From the NCBI RefSeq assembly GCF_900492205.1, contig NZ_UEYQ01000008.1, positions 62,001 through 126,000 of the forward strand: a stretch of DNA of 64,000 nucleotides. Direction: 5' to 3'. Shown piece by piece: positions 29,791 to 40,532 of the stretch. The first letter of the stretch is position 1. Each line of letters opens with the position of its first letter. This stretch comes from Ciceribacter sp. T2.26MG-112.2. GTDB lineage: Bacteria; Pseudomonadota; Alphaproteobacteria; Rhizobiales; Rhizobiaceae. The notes under the pieces are model-generated. The model saw only the letters and a list, made by a program, of their open reading frames with translations, was not told where the DNA came from and ran no database searches. The translations under genes and the position numbers were made by a program.

Positions 29791-31134
29791 TTACATCATC
29801 GCCACATATTTCGGCAGTTCGGTCATGCGCGGCACGACGATCAGCGTCTTCACATTGCCGCGCTTGAAGGCGTTGAGGAACTTGTTGTAGTCCTCGAACA
29901 CCACGCAGCCGGAACTGTCGCCGCGCTTGCGCAAGAGATAGGTGTGGGTCAGGAAGCCGTCGCGGCCGTACATCTTGGCATCGCCGACCGGGGTCATGCG
30001 GATCGCCTCGATGCCGTGGAAGCGGCTCTCGCGCATCCGCAGGCTGTAGACGTTGGGCGGCGTCGGGCCGCGGTTCTTGACATGGACGAATTTCGGATTG
30101 TCGCGCATGTGGGCGCGGCCGGAATGGGCCTCGAGCTTTTCGCCGTTCGGCATGTGGACGATGCCGGCGGAAATATCATAGACGGCGACGCCCCGGCCCG
30201 GCAGCTTGGGCTTGCGGGAAAAGAGCGACGGGCGTTCCTCGTCGCTGCTGCTGGCCAGTGGGTTTTCAGGCTTGGCATAGGCGAGCAGTGTCGCCGGCTT
30301 TTCCGGTTTCGCCTTGGCCTTGGCGCTGGCATCAGGCTTTTCGGTGATACGCGCCGGCGCACTCGGGCGGGCGTTCGGCAGCGGCACGTCGTCCGGCAGA
30401 GCGCCGTGGTCTTCCGCTTCGGGTTCGGACAGGAGTTCGACGAAAGGTTCCTCGCGCGGATCCGGGCCAGGGTTGACCACGTCCTTGGCCGGCAGTGGCG
30501 CGGCATAGGCGAGGACTGCGGGCGCGTTTCCAAGCGTTTCGGCCCCGGTCGAGAGCTTGTCGCCGGGGGCCAGCGCTGCGGGATTGATCGAGGCGGTCTG
30601 GAGCGATGCACCGGTCGCGACGATATGGTTGTCATCCTGCGGTCCAAGCCCGGCGATCGCCTTGGCATTGCGCTCGGCGATCGATTCCGCCAGCGCCATG
30701 CGCAGCATGTCGCGTGCCATCGGATCCTTCGAAGCGCGCTCGCGCCGTTCCAGCATGCGGTCGCCCTTGTCGACGGCGGCCAGCGCCATCGAGGCGGGAA
30801 GCATCAGAATGCCCGCCTCCTCGGTTGCAGCGATCGCCGCAGCGATGCGCATGCGGGCAGCCTCCGCCTCGGTCGCCGCGGTTGTGCGATCGCCGCGCTT
30901 CAGCACCTTGCCAGTCTCGGCCGCCTGCCCGGACAGCGTCAGCTTCGGCGCCTCAAGCTTGGGCTGCGACATGACCGAATGAAGGGTTGCTACGCCGGCC
31001 GTCACCCAGAGGATGGCGGCCAGACCGACGCCGATGGCGACGGGGCTCTTGGAGGCCTTGCGACCTTTTCCGGATCGGGATTTGGAACCAGTGGACGGTT
31101 TGTCCTTGGTGTGTGTCTCGGTCGAGAACGCCAT
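29791..31134 (-). CDS. Membrane-anchored DUF2778 (L,D-transpeptidase-like) protein
   Basis: This 447-aa protein has a Lys/Ser-rich cytoplasmic leader, one membrane helix (about residues 31-53) and a long Ala/Pro/Glu-rich periplasmic stalk. The C-terminal 130-residue domain carries His in [15 protein letters not shown] and Cys410 in DSSGCVVF. The HSG...SGC arrangement matches DUF2778, related to L,D-transpeptidase/YkuD and to Tlde1 peptidoglycan effectors. A role in peptidoglycan cross-linking or editing is inferred. ATG 31134 was chosen over the longer frame to 31254, which covers promoter DNA. No T6SS genes are nearby, so a housekeeping cell-wall role is more likely than an effector. Confidence 0.75.
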   Translation of the reverse strand: MAFSTETHTKDKPSTGSKSRSGKGRKASKSPVAIGVGLAAILWVTAGVATLHSVMSQPKLEAPKLTLSGQAAETGKVLKRGDRTTAATEAEAARMRIAAAIAATEEAGILMLPASMALAAVDKGDRMLERRERASKDPMARDMLRMALAESIAERNAKAIAGLGPQDDNHIVATGASLQTASINPAALAPGDKLSTGAETLGNAPAVLAYAAPLPAKDVVNPGPDPREEPFVELLSEPEAEDHGALPDDVPLPNARPSAPARITEKPDASAKAKAKPEKPATLLAYAKPENPLASSSDEERPSLFSRKPKLPGRGVAVYDISAGIVHMPNGEKLEAHSGRAHMRDNPKFVHVKNRGPTPPNVYSLRMRESRFHGIEAIRMTPVGDAKMYGRDGFLTHTYLLRKRGDSSGCVVFEDYNKFLNAFKRGNVKTLIVVPRMTELPKYVAMM

Positions 31135-31340
31135 ACTCTCACTCGCTACCAGAGGCCGAACGGCCCGGCGGGGTTGATCGCCGCAGCCTGTACACATCCG
31201 GTGAGCCGAGAGACCTTGTCTCAGGACCTCCGCTATTCCGGATGTCCTAAACAATGAAGAATCTTGGTAACCAAGAGGTTTACGCCGCGTGATTCTTTTA
31301 TCGCTGGCAGAAATGGCAAGATAAAGGCAAAAACTGACAG

Positions 31341-32045
31341 CTACACGGCGCGGGTAAGGCCGCCGTCGACGCGGATGTTCTGGCCGGTGATATAGCCGGC
31401 ACCATCGGAGGCGAGGAAGGCGACGGTCGCGGCGATCTCCTCGCTCTTGCCGTAGCGCTGCATCGGCACGCTGCCGCGCCGTTCCTCCGTCGCCGGCAGG
31501 CTATCGATCCATCCTGGCAGAACATTGTTCATACGCACATTGTCGGCCGCATAGGTGTCGGCAAAGATCTTGGTGAAGGCCGCAAGGCCGGCGCGCGCGA
31601 CGGCGGAAGTGGGGAACATGGCACTCGGCTCAAACGCCCAAGCCGTTGAAATGTTGATGATCGTGCCGGACTTGCGGGCCTGCATGACCGGCGTCACCAG
31701 GCGGGTCGGACGGATGACGTTGAGCAGATAGGTGTCGATGCCCTTGTGCCAGTCCTCGTCGGTGATCTCCAGGATCTGGGCACGCGGCCCGTGGCCGGCG
31801 CTGTTGACCAGGACGTCGATCCGGCCGAAACGCTCCATCGTGCCGTCGACCAGACGCTTCAGGTCGTCGTTCGACTGGTTGGAACCGGTGATGCCGAAGC
31901 CGCCGAGTTCGGCGGCCAGCGCCTCGCCCTTGCCGGAGGAGGACAGGATCACGACCTTGAAACCATCGGCTGCGAGGCGTTTTGCCGCAGCCGCTCCCAT
32001 GCCGCTTCCACCGGCGGTGATGATGGCAACCTTCTGTTCCGACAT
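31341..32045 (-). CDS. SDR-family protein with substituted catalytic Tyr and Lys
   Basis: This 234-aa Rossmann protein has the cofactor motif TAGGSGMG (residues 10-17), NSAG (81-84) and the C-terminal GYITGQNIRVDGG. The catalytic Ser133 is present (NIST). However, the position of the Tyr of YxxxK is Ser147 and the Lys position is Arg151 (SAVAR). It may still bind NAD(P) but is unlikely to use the usual proton relay. It starts at ATG 32045 and stands alone between the DUF2778 gene and the PilZ-like gene, with a terminator upstream separating it from the latter. Confidence 0.85.
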   Translation of the reverse strand: MSEQKVAIITAGGSGMGAAAAKRLAADGFKVVILSSSGKGEALAAELGGFGITGSNQSNDDLKRLVDGTMERFGRIDVLVNSAGHGPRAQILEITDEDWHKGIDTYLLNVIRPTRLVTPVMQARKSGTIINISTAWAFEPSAMFPTSAVARAGLAAFTKIFADTYAADNVRMNNVLPGWIDSLPATEERRGSVPMQRYGKSEEIAATVAFLASDGAGYITGQNIRVDGGLTRAV

Positions 32046-32109
32046 GACGAATTCCCTCTGCTGAATGAGGCTGCGAGGATTTCGTCCTTTGCCGGCAAAG
32101 TCGAGTCAG

Positions 32110-32148
32110 AAAAACGAAAGCCGGCGAAGCTTGCGCTCCGCCGGCCTT
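32110..32148 (-). terminator. Terminator of the PilZ-like gene
   Basis: A stem AAAGCCGGCG/CGCCGGCCTTT (near 32117-32148) is followed on the minus strand by TTTCGTTTTTC. It lies about 30 bases past the stop codon at 32179. Confidence 0.75.
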
Positions 32149-32178
32149 TGATGTCGTGCATAAATGCTACCCGGCGCC

Positions 32179-32586
32179 TTACCAGGAGCGAACGTCGAGC
32201 ACCCGGTCGCGATGCGCCGGATGGGTCGAGAAGACGAAGATGCGGTCGAGTTCCTTCTTCGTCAGCAGGCGCAGGAAGCGGATCTCGGCAGTGTTGTTGG
32301 CGAAGGTCTTCATCAGCAGGCAGCCCACTTTGGTGATGCGGGCGTCGGGAAGATCGAGATAGAATTGCTGCGGCAGATTGTACTGGGTGAGCAGGCCGAT
32401 GATCGCGCCGCTCATGGAGATCTTGATGACATCGCAGCGGCGGGCGGCCATGTGCATCACGCCCTTCTCGGTATATTCGATGCGCGCCGCGTTCATCGTG
32501 TCCTCCATGGGAAACCGCGCTTCGCGGTCGTACATGAAGGATTCTTCGCGTTGCAGATAATGGCTGCCACCGACCGCCTGTCTCAT
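32179..32586 (-). CDS. PilZ-like domain protein
   Basis: This 135-aa soluble protein has a probable PilZ-like beta barrel: an Arg-containing N-terminal segment REARFPMED (about residues 22-30), then DVIKISMSGAIIG (about 52-64) at the position of the D/N-x-S-x-x-G motif. The Asp is replaced by Lys in KISMSG, and RxxxR is reduced to REAR. Cyclic di-GMP binding is therefore doubtful even if the fold is right. ATG 32586 has GCAGGTA upstream; a longer frame to 32667 is less likely. It is monocistronic with a terminator. Position before the agl operon gives no clue to function. Confidence 0.5.
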   Translation of the reverse strand: MRQAVGGSHYLQREESFMYDREARFPMEDTMNAARIEYTEKGVMHMAARRCDVIKISMSGAIIGLLTQYNLPQQFYLDLPDARITKVGCLLMKTFANNTAEIRFLRLLTKKELDRIFVFSTHPAHRDRVLDVRSW

Positions 32587-32731
32587 CTGATGTACCTGCC
32601 CCTGGTTTCCAGTTGTTATGGGAAGGAGCCTAGCAGGAGGGACTTTAACAGATGGTATTTGCGCCATGGCGCCCTGTGGACAAGGCGATCCCGTTTACGG
32701 TCAGGGCAAACGGGATCTTAATTTTCGGGGG

Positions 32732-33820
32732 TCACTTCCTGTAGGTGTGTCCTGTCGCATCGAAAAGGTGCAGTTTGGTCCAGTCGGCCGAGAAACGCAG
32801 CTTCTCGCCCTTCTTCACGTCAACGATGCCGGGAAGCTTGACGACGATCGGCTCGTCCTCGACGGGGCCGTCGACATAGAGCATGGTCACCTCGCCCAGC
32901 GCCTCGACGATGGTGAGCGTACCCTCGAACAGGAAGTCGTCGCCGGTGGCGATCGACAGGTCCTCGGGGCGGACACCGAAGCTCGCCGCCTTGCCGACAT
33001 CGGCCGCCGGCGTCTCGATATCGACGCGAACGGACGTGCCGTCCTTGAGAGTGATCGTGGTCGGATTGCCGGCTGAGGCGATCTTGGCCGGCATGATGTT
33101 CATCGCCGGCGAGCCGATGAAGCGGGCGACGAACAGATTGGCCGGGCGCTCATAGAGTTCGAGCGGCGGGCCGACCTGCTCGATCTTGCCGGCCGAAAGC
33201 ACGACGATACGGTCGGCCAGCGTCATCGCCTCGACCTGGTCGTGGGTCACGTAGATCATCGTCGTGTCCGGCATGCTCTCGTTGAGCTTGGCGATCTCGA
33301 TGCGCGTTGCGACGCGTAGCGCCGCATCGAGGTTGGAGAGCGGTTCGTCGAACAGGAAGACCTTGGGGTCGCGGCAGATGGCGCGACCGATCGCCACGCG
33401 CTGGCGCTGACCGCCGGAGAGCGCCTTGGGCAGGCGGTCGAGATAGGGGGTGAGCTGCAGGATCTCGGCGGCATTTTTGACGCGGCGGTCGATTTCGTCC
33501 TTGCTTTCCCCGGCGATCCGCATGCCAAACGCCATGTTGTCGTAGACCGTCATGTGCGGATAGAGCGCATAGGACTGGAACACCATGGCAATGCCACGCT
33601 TGGACGGCGGCACGTTGTTGACCACCTGGCCGTCGATGATCATCTCGCCCGAGGTGATGTCCTCGAGCCCGGCGATCATGCGCAGCAGGGTGGACTTGCC
33701 GCAACCGGACGGGCCGACGAAGACGACGAACTCGCCCTCCTCGATCGTCAGGTCGATGCCGTGCAGCACCTTCACCTGTCCGTAGTTCTTGCGGATATCC
33801 TTGAGAACCAGGCCCGTCAT
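32732..33820 (-). CDS. aglK: Alpha-glucoside ABC transporter ATP-binding protein AglK
   Basis: This 362-aa MalK/UgpC-class ATPase has Walker [10 protein letters not shown] (about residue 37), Q-loop FQSYALYPH, signature [15 protein letters not shown], Walker [14 protein letters not shown]-loop [10 protein letters not shown] and a C-terminal TOBE/regulatory domain. It is the last gene of aglE-aglF-aglG-aglA-aglK and powers uptake of sucrose, maltose, trehalose-type alpha-glucosides. ATG 33820 follows GGGAGGAAG, which overlaps the aglA stop region. Confidence 0.92.
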   Translation of the reverse strand: MTGLVLKDIRKNYGQVKVLHGIDLTIEEGEFVVFVGPSGCGKSTLLRMIAGLEDITSGEMIIDGQVVNNVPPSKRGIAMVFQSYALYPHMTVYDNMAFGMRIAGESKDEIDRRVKNAAEILQLTPYLDRLPKALSGGQRQRVAIGRAICRDPKVFLFDEPLSNLDAALRVATRIEIAKLNESMPDTTMIYVTHDQVEAMTLADRIVVLSAGKIEQVGPPLELYERPANLFVARFIGSPAMNIMPAKIASAGNPTTITLKDGTSVRVDIETPAADVGKAASFGVRPEDLSIATGDDFLFEGTLTIVEALGEVTMLYVDGPVEDEPIVVKLPGIVDVKKGEKLRFSADWTKLHLFDATGHTYRK

Positions 33821-33835
33821 GTCTCTTCCTCCCAA

Positions 33836-35491
<1,656 letters not shown>

Positions 35492-35532
35492 GGTCAGTCC
35501 TTGTCGATGCAATCAGTAAGATTCGTGCCGTC

Positions 35533-36681
35533 TCAACCGCCCTTGACCGAACCCGCGAGCAGGCCGCGGACGAGGTAGCGTTGCAGGGTGAAGAAGACGA
35601 GGAGCGGAACGATGATGGTGATGAAGGCGGAGGCGGTGAGGATTTCCCACTTGCCGCCGCGCGAACCGAGCAGGTTGACCAGGCGTCCGGTCAGCACGAG
35701 TTCGTTGTCGCCGGTGCCGAGGAAGACCATGGCCACCAGCAGATCGTTCCAGGTCCACAGGAACTGGAAGATGGCGAAGGAGGCGAGCGCCGGATAGGAG
35801 AGCGGCAGCACGATCTTCATGAAGATGGTGAAATCGGAAGCGCCGTCGACGCGTGCCGATTCCATGATCTCGCGCGGTAGGCCGGCGATATAGTTGCGCA
35901 GCAGGTAAATGGCGAGCGGCAGACCGAAACCCATATGGGCGAGCCAGATACCGAGATAGGTCTTGGACGGCACGCCGAAGAAGCCGCCGACATTGTTGTA
36001 CATGCGCAGGAGCGGGATCAGCGACATCTGCAGCGGCACGACGAGCAGGCCGACGATGACCGCGAGGATGATCGCCCGGCCGGGGAACTTCATCCAGGCG
36101 AGAGCGTAGGCCGCAAAGGCGGCAACGAGGATCGGGATGATGGTCGATGGGACGGCGACAGTGAGCGAATTGAGGAAGGACTTGCCGATGCCCTCGGCGG
36201 TCAGCACGGTCTTGTAGTTTTCCAGCGTGAAGCGTGGCGGAATGCCCGCGGTGTAGAAGATGCGCTGGCCGCGCGTGCCCTCGAAGGCCTTGGGCGAAGT
36301 CAGGCGGAAATCGCCGCTCTCCGCAACCGTAAGCCTCTCGCCGTCCTTCAGCTCGGCGGTGGCGCCGGGCTCATAGGCGGCGGGGTCCTGGCTCGACGTG
36401 CCGAAGGCCGTGACGACGCCCTTGCCGCCTTCGAAGATGTTGCCGGAAATGACGAAGGCGCCGTTTTCCTCGACCTGGCTTTCGGCTCCGGGCGCCCGGT
36501 ACATGGCGTTCTGCGTCGAGGTCGAGAGCGCCGTCCACCAACCGGAGGCGACGATCTGGTCCTTGTCGCGCAAGGCCGAGATGAACAGGCCGGCGGTCGG
36601 CAGGGTCCAGATGACCACGAGGAAAAGGACGGAAAGGTGAACCGCCCAGGTGAGCGGAGAGCGGATGCTGCCCTTGTGCAT
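35533..36681 (-). CDS. aglG: Alpha-glucoside ABC transporter permease AglG
   Basis: This 382-aa MalG-type permease has an unusually long periplasmic insert (about residues 55-150) between helix 1 and helix 2, typical of AglG. The EAA loop is ESARVDGASDFTIFMKIVLP (about residue 280). It pairs with AglF to form the channel. It starts one base after the aglF stop, indicating translational coupling. The insert may contact AglE or bind sugar, as proposed for the MalF P2 loop. Confidence 0.92.
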   Translation of the reverse strand: MHKGSIRSPLTWAVHLSVLFLVVIWTLPTAGLFISALRDKDQIVASGWWTALSTSTQNAMYRAPGAESQVEENGAFVISGNIFEGGKGVVTAFGTSSQDPAAYEPGATAELKDGERLTVAESGDFRLTSPKAFEGTRGQRIFYTAGIPPRFTLENYKTVLTAEGIGKSFLNSLTVAVPSTIIPILVAAFAAYALAWMKFPGRAIILAVIVGLLVVPLQMSLIPLLRMYNNVGGFFGVPSKTYLGIWLAHMGFGLPLAIYLLRNYIAGLPREIMESARVDGASDFTIFMKIVLPLSYPALASFAIFQFLWTWNDLLVAMVFLGTGDNELVLTGRLVNLLGSRGGKWEILTASAFITIIVPLLVFFTLQRYLVRGLLAGSVKGG

Positions 36682-36682
36682 G

Positions 36683-37693
36683 TCAGCGTCCCTCCATTTC
36701 GCGGCGTGCGTTGCGGATGTTCCAGATCATGATCGGCACGACCATGACCATGATAACCACGGCAATCGAGGCGCCGCGCCCGAAATCGCCGCCGCCGCGG
36801 AACATCCAGTCGAACATCAGGTTGGCCAGCACCTGCGTCTGCCACTGACCGTTGGTCATCGCGAGCACGATGTCGAAAACCTTGAGGACGAGGATGGTGA
36901 TGGTGGTCCACACCACCGCGATCGTGCCCCAGATCTGCGGCACCTTGATCTTCATGAAGATCTGCCAGGGATTGGCGCCGTCGATGACCGCCGCCTCGAT
37001 GGTCTCTTCCGGAATGCCGCGCAGCGCCGCCGACAGCAGCACCATGGCAAAGCCGGTCTGGATCCAGATGAGGATGACCATGAGGAAGAAATTGTTCCAG
37101 AAGGGCAGCGTGATCCAGATCTGCGGCTCGCCGCCCAGCGCCACGACGATGGCGTTGAGAATGCCGATCTGTTCGGCGCCGACGTCGCGATAGTCGTAGA
37201 CGAACTTCCAGATCACCGAGGCGCCGACAAAGGAGATCGCCATCGGCATGAAGATCAGCGACTTGGCGATATTGCCCCACCAGATGCGATCGGTGAGCGC
37301 GGCGATGATCAGCCCGAACAGCGTGGAGGCGGCCGGCACGACGATCAGCCACAGCATGTTGTTGTAGATCGACTGGCGGAACTCGCCGTCGAAGAACATC
37401 CAGCGATAGTTGACGAGGCCGACGAAGGTGGTGCCGGAGCGGTCGTAGAGCGAATAGGCGACCGAGGAGAAGAAGGGATAGACGAGGTAGATCGTCAGCG
37501 ACACCAGCGCCGGCCCGAGGAACAGCCAGGGGCGGATGCTGTTGGCGCGGTGAATGTTCTGCGACGCCTGAGCCGCATCCTCGATATTCGAGGGAAATAT
37601 CCAGTCGAGAAGAAGATTCGAGCCGTAGAAATAGCCGACCGCTCCGGCAACGCCGATGACGATGGTCAAAAGGGCATAGAGTAGCTGTTCCAA
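36683..37693 (-). CDS. aglF: Alpha-glucoside ABC transporter permease AglF
   Basis: This 336-aa MalF-type permease starts with a hydrophobic segment, LLYALLTIVIGVAGAVGYFYG. The EAA loop is EAAVIDGANPWQIFMKIKVP (about residue 232), followed by the final helix pair. It partners AglG, is energised by AglK and receives sugar from AglE. Two hairpins upstream (37718-37786) probably lower its expression relative to aglE. Confidence 0.92.
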   Translation of the reverse strand: MEQLLYALLTIVIGVAGAVGYFYGSNLLLDWIFPSNIEDAAQASQNIHRANSIRPWLFLGPALVSLTIYLVYPFFSSVAYSLYDRSGTTFVGLVNYRWMFFDGEFRQSIYNNMLWLIVVPAASTLFGLIIAALTDRIWWGNIAKSLIFMPMAISFVGASVIWKFVYDYRDVGAEQIGILNAIVVALGGEPQIWITLPFWNNFFLMVILIWIQTGFAMVLLSAALRGIPEETIEAAVIDGANPWQIFMKIKVPQIWGTIAVVWTTITILVLKVFDIVLAMTNGQWQTQVLANLMFDWMFRGGGDFGRGASIAVVIMVMVVPIMIWNIRNARREMEGR

Positions 37694-37717
37694 TCTCGCC
37701 TCCCCGGGTGGCTCTTC

Positions 37718-37786
37718 GCCGGCGGCAGCAAACAGCCGCCGGCAGAACCGCTCCTATCGTTGCCTCGCCGGACCTGTGTCCGGCGA
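37718..37786 (-). repeat. Two intergenic hairpins between aglE and aglF
   Basis: Hairpin 1 has 9-bp arms GCCGGCGGC/GCCGCCGGC (37718-37726 with 37735-37743). Hairpin 2 has 9-bp arms TCGCCGGAC/GTCCGGCGA (37765-37773 with 37778-37786). Neither is followed by a T run. They fit mRNA stabilisers that raise binding-protein expression within the operon. Confidence 0.65.
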
Positions 37787-37805
37787 AGGGTCGCGTTGCG
37801 GACGT

Positions 37806-39164
37806 TTACTTCAGCGAATCCCAGACCTTCTGGACACCGGCCGCGACATCGGCGGACGACTTGCCGCCGGTGAAGTCGACCATGCCGGTCCAGAAGGCGC
37901 CGGCGCCGATCTTGCCGGGCATCAGGTCGGAACCATCGAAGCGGAAGGTCGTGGCATTGAGCAGGATTTCGCCCTGCTTGGCCATCGGCGCATTGGCATA
38001 GGCTTCCTTGTTGGCCGCTTTGTACGGCGTGAGGAAGCTCGACTGCGCCATCCACAGTTCATGGGCAATCGGGGTCTTCAGGAACTCGAAGAAGACGCGT
38101 GCAGCCGGGGTGTCCTTGGTGAGCATCGCCAGCGTGCCGGCGCCGAGCACCGGATTGCCGAGGTCTGCCTTGGACTCGTAGGGCGGCATGTAAAAGAAAT
38201 CCGCGTCTTCACCGACCACGGTCCCTTCCGGGAAGAAGGACGGAATGAAGGAGGCCTGGTGGTGCAGATAGCACTTCGGCGGCGAGGCGAAGAGGCCCTT
38301 CGGGCTGTCGCGGAAGTCGGTCGAGGAAACGGCAGCGACGCCGCCGTCGACGAACTTGTCGTTCTTGGCGAACCAGCCGAACTCGTCGATCGCGCCGAGA
38401 ACCGCCGGATCGTCGAACTTGATCTCGTTCGACACCCACTTGTCATAAACGTCGGCCGGCTGCGTGCGCAGCATCAGGTCTTCCACCCAGTCGGTGGCCG
38501 GCCAGCCGGTGGCACCGCCCGAGCCGAGGCCGATGCACCATGGCGTGCCGCCGTCGGCGGTGATCTTCTCGGTCAGCGCCTTCAACTCTTCCATGGTCTT
38601 CGGCACTTCGTAGCCGGCATCCTCGAAGTTCTCGGGCACGTACCAGACCAGCGACTTCACATCGATCTTGTAGGGAAAGCCGTAGACGGCCGGCGTGCCG
38701 TCCTTGCCCTTGTAGGTGGCAAGGTCGACCCAGGACTGGCCCGCCGCATAGTTCTCGAGGAGCCAGGTCTTCACGTCGTCGCCGAGCGGCACCAGATGAC
38801 CCTTGGAGGCGAGGTCGGCGATCAGGCCCGGCTGTGGCAGGATGGCGATGTCCGGCGGGCTGCCGGCCTGGGTGTCGATGACGATCTGCTGCTCGTAGTT
38901 CTCGGAGGAAGAATATTTGACGTCGATGCCGGTGGCGTCTTCGAAATAGGCGAGAATGCTCTCAAAGAGAGCCTGGTCTTCGCCGCGCCACGGCCCGAAA
39001 ATGGTCACCGACTGACCGCTCGAACCGCCATGGGCCTTCTTGAACTCCTCGAAGCTCGCCCAGTTGAACTTGGTGTCCTCGCCGGGCTTGAACTTGAGTT
39101 CGGCGGCGCCCGCCGATCCGGCGAGCAGTGCCGTGGCAGCCGCCGTCAGGAGAAGTCTCTTCAT
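37806..39164 (-). CDS. aglE: Periplasmic alpha-glucoside-binding protein AglE
   Basis: This 452-aa secreted binding protein has a signal peptide MKRLLLTAAATALLAGSAGA with cleavage near residue 21. Its cluster B/MalE-like fold includes SVTIFGPWRGEDQALFESIL (about 53-72) and the hinge segment GLGSGGATGWPATDWVED. It binds sucrose, maltose or trehalose-type sugars for AglFGK. It is the first gene of the agl operon, and its promoter region carries an AglR-type box at 39230-39241. Confidence 0.92.
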   Translation of the reverse strand: MKRLLLTAAATALLAGSAGAAELKFKPGEDTKFNWASFEEFKKAHGGSSGQSVTIFGPWRGEDQALFESILAYFEDATGIDVKYSSSENYEQQIVIDTQAGSPPDIAILPQPGLIADLASKGHLVPLGDDVKTWLLENYAAGQSWVDLATYKGKDGTPAVYGFPYKIDVKSLVWYVPENFEDAGYEVPKTMEELKALTEKITADGGTPWCIGLGSGGATGWPATDWVEDLMLRTQPADVYDKWVSNEIKFDDPAVLGAIDEFGWFAKNDKFVDGGVAAVSSTDFRDSPKGLFASPPKCYLHHQASFIPSFFPEGTVVGEDADFFYMPPYESKADLGNPVLGAGTLAMLTKDTPAARVFFEFLKTPIAHELWMAQSSFLTPYKAANKEAYANAPMAKQGEILLNATTFRFDGSDLMPGKIGAGAFWTGMVDFTGGKSSADVAAGVQKVWDSLK

Positions 39165-39229
39165 GTGATTTACCTCCCATCACATAGCGGACGGACAAAA
39201 CCCGTCCCGCAGATTGAAAGTCATTCATT

Positions 39230-39241
39230 CAAAGCGCTTTG
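39230..39241. promoter_or_regulatory. LacI-type operator in front of aglE
   Basis: CAAAGCGCTTTG is a perfect 12-base palindrome with the central CG-type symmetry of LacI/GalR operators, 66 bases upstream of the aglE start. A near copy lies in front of aglR. Confidence 0.8.
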
Positions 39242-39397
39242 GCGGGCTAGTTTTCCCACCGACCTGGAAAGGGAGTCAAGCACAATTCGGAAATTGCCGC
39301 AAATGCTTGCAACATAGCGGCGAAGAATTCGGCAACTGCAATTCATTCGACCAATTTCCTGTTTGTGGCGACGAACCCGGCTGCTAGAAAAGCACTC

Positions 39398-39410
39398 CAA
39401 GCGCTTTGGA
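39398..39410. promoter_or_regulatory. LacI-type operator in front of aglR
   Basis: CCAAGCGCTTTGG shares the AAGCGCTTTG core with the aglE operator. It lies 56 bases before the aglR GTG, so AglR probably represses itself as well. The two centres are about 168 bases apart. Confidence 0.78.
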
Positions 39411-39465
39411 CGCCAGCGAGGCGGTATCATGCCGGGCGATCCTGAACGACGGGGAGGAGCAAGCC

Positions 39466-40491
39466 GTGAACCTAAAGCAATTGTCGGAATTGCTGGGCCT
39501 GTCGCAGACGACGATCAGTCGGGCGATCAACGGCTATCCGGAAGTGAGCGAAGAGACGCGCCAGCGCGTTTTGAAGGCTGCCAAGGAAACCGGCTATCGG
39601 CCGAACCGCGCGGCGCAGCGGCTGGCGACCGGCAAGGCCGGTTCGATCGGCCTCGTCATGCCGATCGAGCCGAACGACAGTTCCGACCTGCATTTCGCCG
39701 AATTCCAGCGCGGGCTTGCCGAGGAGGCCCTCAGGCACGACTTCCATCTGGTGATCATGCCAGCCTCGCCGCGCGACGAGGAGCAGGCGATCCGCGGGCT
39801 GGTGGCGAGCGGCAGCGTCGACGGGTATTATCTCGCCTATATGCGGGAGAAGGACACGCGCATCGCCATGGCAAAATCCCTGCCCGTCCCGTTCATCGTC
39901 CATGGCCGGTCCTATGGCACGGACAATGACTTTCCCTATCTCGACGTCGACAACGAGGGCGCCTTTCGCGATGCGGCTCGGCTCCTGCTGCAACTCGGCC
40001 ACCGGCGCTTCGCGCTTCTGAACGGACCGGAAGAGTTCGATTTCGCCATCCGCCGCAGGATCGGCACCGTGGCTGCGCTCAAGGACAAGGGTATCGACCT
40101 GGACCCAGGCTCGATGCGCCATACGGCGATGACCGACGAAGCGGGATATCGCGGCATGGCGGAACTGCTGGAGAAGCCGGATCGACCGACGGCGGTTCTA
40201 TGCGCCTCGACTGTGCTGGCGCTCGGCGCGGTTCGCGCCATCAATCGCGCCGGACTGAAGCTCGGCGAGGACATATCGCTGATCGCCCATGACGACGTGC
40301 TGCCGCTGCTGAAACCGGAGCATTTCACCATACCGCTGACGACGACCCGCTCGTCGCTGCGGGCGGCCGGCATCCGCATCGCCCACAGGCTGATCGCGGC
40401 GATCAAGCGGACACAGCCGCAGCCGCCGGCGCACGAGCTGTGGACCACCGACCTGGTGATCCGCGCCTCGACAGGGCCGGCTCCGACCTGA
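39466..40491 (+). CDS. aglR: LacI-family regulator AglR
   Basis: This 341-aa protein has the LacI helix-turn-helix at its N terminus (NLKQLSELLGLSQTTISRAI, then YRPNRAAQRL) and a periplasmic-binding-like effector domain ending with RASTGPAP. The start GTG 39466 has GGGGAGGAG at ideal spacing; longer frames to 39406 overlap the operator. It is divergent from aglE, with two matching palindromes between them, so it should repress aglEFGAK until an alpha-glucoside or derivative binds. Confidence 0.92.
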   Translation: MNLKQLSELLGLSQTTISRAINGYPEVSEETRQRVLKAAKETGYRPNRAAQRLATGKAGSIGLVMPIEPNDSSDLHFAEFQRGLAEEALRHDFHLVIMPASPRDEEQAIRGLVASGSVDGYYLAYMREKDTRIAMAKSLPVPFIVHGRSYGTDNDFPYLDVDNEGAFRDAARLLLQLGHRRFALLNGPEEFDFAIRRRIGTVAALKDKGIDLDPGSMRHTAMTDEAGYRGMAELLEKPDRPTAVLCASTVLALGAVRAINRAGLKLGEDISLIAHDDVLPLLKPEHFTIPLTTTRSSLRAAGIRIAHRLIAAIKRTQPQPPAHELWTTDLVIRASTGPAPT

Positions 40492-40532
40492 ACCGGCGCC
40501 CTGCACCCCGTCGCGACCGGATACGGAAACCG

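Noticed and set aside
36398..37785. A CRISPR-like array suggested by closely spaced hairpins near aglE-aglF
   Set aside because: Only two unrelated hairpins; no repeated direct units or regular spacers.
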